Of a stretch of 64,000 nucleotides of DNA, positions 62,896 through 64,000 are shown piece by piece. The translations under genes and the position numbers were made by a program. The notes beneath the pieces were generated by a model. That model saw only the letters and a program-made list of their open reading frames with translations. It did no database searches and was not told the origin of the DNA. The stretch is taken from contig NZ_AP024849.1 of NCBI RefSeq assembly GCF_019977655.1, forward strand, positions 4,807,001-4,871,000. The letters are read 5' to 3'. This stretch comes from Clostridium gelidum (GTDB lineage Bacteria > Bacillota > Clostridia > Clostridiales > Clostridiaceae). How positions within the stretch are numbered: position 1 is the stretch's first letter; every line of letters starts with the position of its first letter.

Positions 62896-63447
62896 TTATC
62901 CTCCAAAAACTTGATTTTCTAATGCACTTACCTTTTGAGAATCTTCTTCTGACATAGTTTCTTCACCACTTGCCTTAGCTTTTGATTTAGCCTTTGATGA
63001 TTTACTAGCCTTTTCTTTATCTTCATCTGATGTTCCTGATTCTTTCTTTACTCCAGCTCTAACATATTCTTCAAAATCTAATTTTAGTGTTGCTTTGATT
63101 AATTTACTACCAAAATAAGTTGTATCAGATAAACCTACATTCTTAAGTAGAAACTTATTAGTACTTACAGGATTATCACCTAAAAAAAGCATATTAGGTG
63201 CACCACTTTCACAAATTGTTCCCCAATCTTCTACTTCTGTTCCAACATCAATACTTGATGATTGTCTTAATTTAATTGAAATGCTAGGGTTTTGAAGTCC
63301 TTTTCCCTTTATATAAGTTGAAGGCTTATCTCCATCTACCTCTTGGCTTTCAACATTTAATGAAAAAGATTTAGTATAATCATCAAATGTATATATTTTA
63401 TTAGAACTAACTTCAAATAACTTTCCTGAAAAACCTCCTAATGACAT
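62896..63447 (-). CDS. Phage tail protein, P2 gpU-like
   Basis: A 183-residue protein with the GpU pattern NKIYTFDDYTKSFSLNVESQ, GLQNPSISIKL and KLIKATLKLDFEEYV. A low-complexity, Lys/Ser/Glu-rich tail (EKASKSSKAKSKAKASGEE) is much longer than in P2. gpU completes or terminates tail tubes. GGGGTGA precedes the ATG. Its placement after gpV rather than near gpE/T differs from P2. Confidence 0.72.
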   Translation of the reverse strand: MSLGGFSGKLFEVSSNKIYTFDDYTKSFSLNVESQEVDGDKPSTYIKGKGLQNPSISIKLRQSSSIDVGTEVEDWGTICESGAPNMLFLGDNPVSTNKFLLKNVGLSDTTYFGSKLIKATLKLDFEEYVRAGVKKESGTSDEDKEKASKSSKAKSKAKASGEETMSEEDSQKVSALENQVFGG

Positions 63448-63451
63448 CTAA

Positions 63452-63640
63452 TCACCCCACTTTTTCTACTATAACTCCATCTTTCAAATTTTGATTATAA
63501 AAACATATTACTACTTGATCTCCCACAGAAATATTTATTGAATTTATAGGTAACCAATCAGTAACAGCATTGTCCATATCTTGTAATGTTACTCTAGCAA
63601 CATTATTATTTACATCCGATACTATACCTATATTATTCAC
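63452..63640 (-). CDS. Short gpV-like baseplate hub/spike protein, 62 aa
   Basis: The GTG start follows GGAGGG by six bases. The product (MNNIGIVSDVNNNVARVTLQ, then TDWLPINSINISVGDQVVIC and DGVIVEKVG) is a single OB-like domain as found in the N-terminus of baseplate protein V/gp45. The beta-helical spike tip of longer members is absent. It overlaps the gpD-like gene by one base. Confidence 0.75.
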   Translation of the reverse strand: MNNIGIVSDVNNNVARVTLQDMDNAVTDWLPINSINISVGDQVVICFYNQNLKDGVIVEKVG

Positions 63641-64000
63641 TAAAATCCCTCCAGTACTTTTCTAACTCTAACTTTTGTTTTCCCTTGAATAAAATCTTGA
63701 TACACTCTATCAACTATATATTTGCCATTAAAAGAATCTAGATTTTCAATTTTTACTGTAGCACCTGCTGCAACCTTTGCATTTTTATTTAAATAAAATG
63801 TTCCAGTGATTTCATATTTGTTATATGATCTTAGTATATTTTTTGCAAATCTATCAGCTTCATAACTGTTACTAACCATTATGTTTCTTAATTTAAGCAA
63901 CTCACCATCTCGATTTAATATGCAATTTCCTTTAATAAACTTTCTTGAAGCATAGTTTATTTCACAACCACTATATATATCTTTAGATATACAGTTAAAA
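63640..64000 (-). CDS. gpD/late-control-like tail hub protein, 5' end off the window
   Basis: The frame stays open to the right edge (NCISKDIYSGCEINYASRKF, GNCILNRDGELLKL). It ends with SYEADRFAKNILRSYNKYEI, TGTFYLNKNAKVAAGATVKI and a VDRVYQDFIQGKTKVRVRKV tail. This is the C-terminal part of Phage_GPD/XkdQ-type hub proteins, which have about 320-400 residues. The ATG-like codons within the visible part are internal. The hub links the tail tube to the spike protein encoded next. Confidence 0.75.
   Translation of the reverse strand, partial: FNCISKDIYSGCEINYASRKFIKGNCILNRDGELLKLRNIMVSNSYEADRFAKNILRSYNKYEITGTFYLNKNAKVAAGATVKIENLDSFNGKYIVDRVYQDFIQGKTKVRVRKVLEGF

Noticed and set aside
63640..63900. 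Treating the gpD-like gene as a complete 86-codon gene
   Set aside because: The frame continues open to the window edge, and the visible part corresponds only to the C-terminal end of gpD-type proteins.
1..64000. tRNA, rRNA, known riboswitch or CRISPR array
   Set aside because: I looked for tRNA ends and anticodon arms, 16S/23S motifs, common riboswitch cores and regular repeat-spacer patterns and saw none that convinced me; absence by eye is not proof.

Overview
The window is low-GC DNA (strongly AT-biased codon use, purine-rich Shine-Dalgarno sites, occasional TTG and GTG starts) from a Firmicute. The MutS2 / U32 peptidase / ZapA cluster, the MurT-GatD pair, the LrgAB pair and the spacing of genes all point to Clostridium sensu stricto, probably a saccharolytic, butyric or solvent-forming species. 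That assignment is inference from gene content. No rRNA, tRNA or CRISPR array was seen.

Left part (0-20 kb): a cyclodeaminase-like gene, then a minus-strand surface-polysaccharide cluster (O-antigen-ligase-like polymerase, two glycosyltransferases, a MurJ-type flippase, a WecG/TagA/CpsF transferase and a TPR protein), then phosphoglucomutase, which would supply sugar-1-phosphate. Next come three paralogous L25/Ctc ribosomal protein genes with a broken copy of the sbcC 3' end between two of them, followed by intact sbcC and sbcD and an orphan replisome-organiser-like protein.

Middle (20-53 kb): chromosomal housekeeping and regulatory genes. These include a HAD phosphatase, PhnA-like protein, Nudix hydrolase, an FMN-binding membrane protein facing a membrane LuxR regulator, a MerR-MFS efflux operon with a 19-bp-spaced promoter, PepF, an ABC exporter and a solitary DUF1874 protein of the AcrIII-1/Crn2 ring-nuclease family. 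They continue with GNAT, DUF523, MutS2, U32 peptidase and an 860-residue ZapA-like coiled-coil protein with six 42-residue repeats. Then come murT-gatD, a D,D-carboxypeptidase, a flavin reductase, YitT, LrgAB, three small membrane proteins and an SsuBC/TauBC-type importer.

Right part (53.7-64 kb): the importer's binding protein is cut short at about 53.69 kb, head to head with a helix-turn-helix gene that has also lost its 5' end. Beyond it lies a minus-strand contractile-tail (P2-like) prophage, read from the right edge: gpD, gpV, gpU, gp25/W, J, I, accessory proteins, a tail fibre, holin-type proteins and a zinc amidase endolysin. A two-gene membrane-protein module sits between the junction and the lysis genes. 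I read the junction as a likely prophage attachment boundary.

Dispersed elements: three copies of an approximately 255-bp element whose 188-nt core folds into one long hairpin with compensatory base changes between copies, and a family of AATAACAAGTCA terminator hairpins, one carrying an extra insert. The hairpin element, the solitary ring nuclease, the giant ZapA, the MerR-FlhA-like fusion and the L25/sbcC duplication are the most unusual things here.
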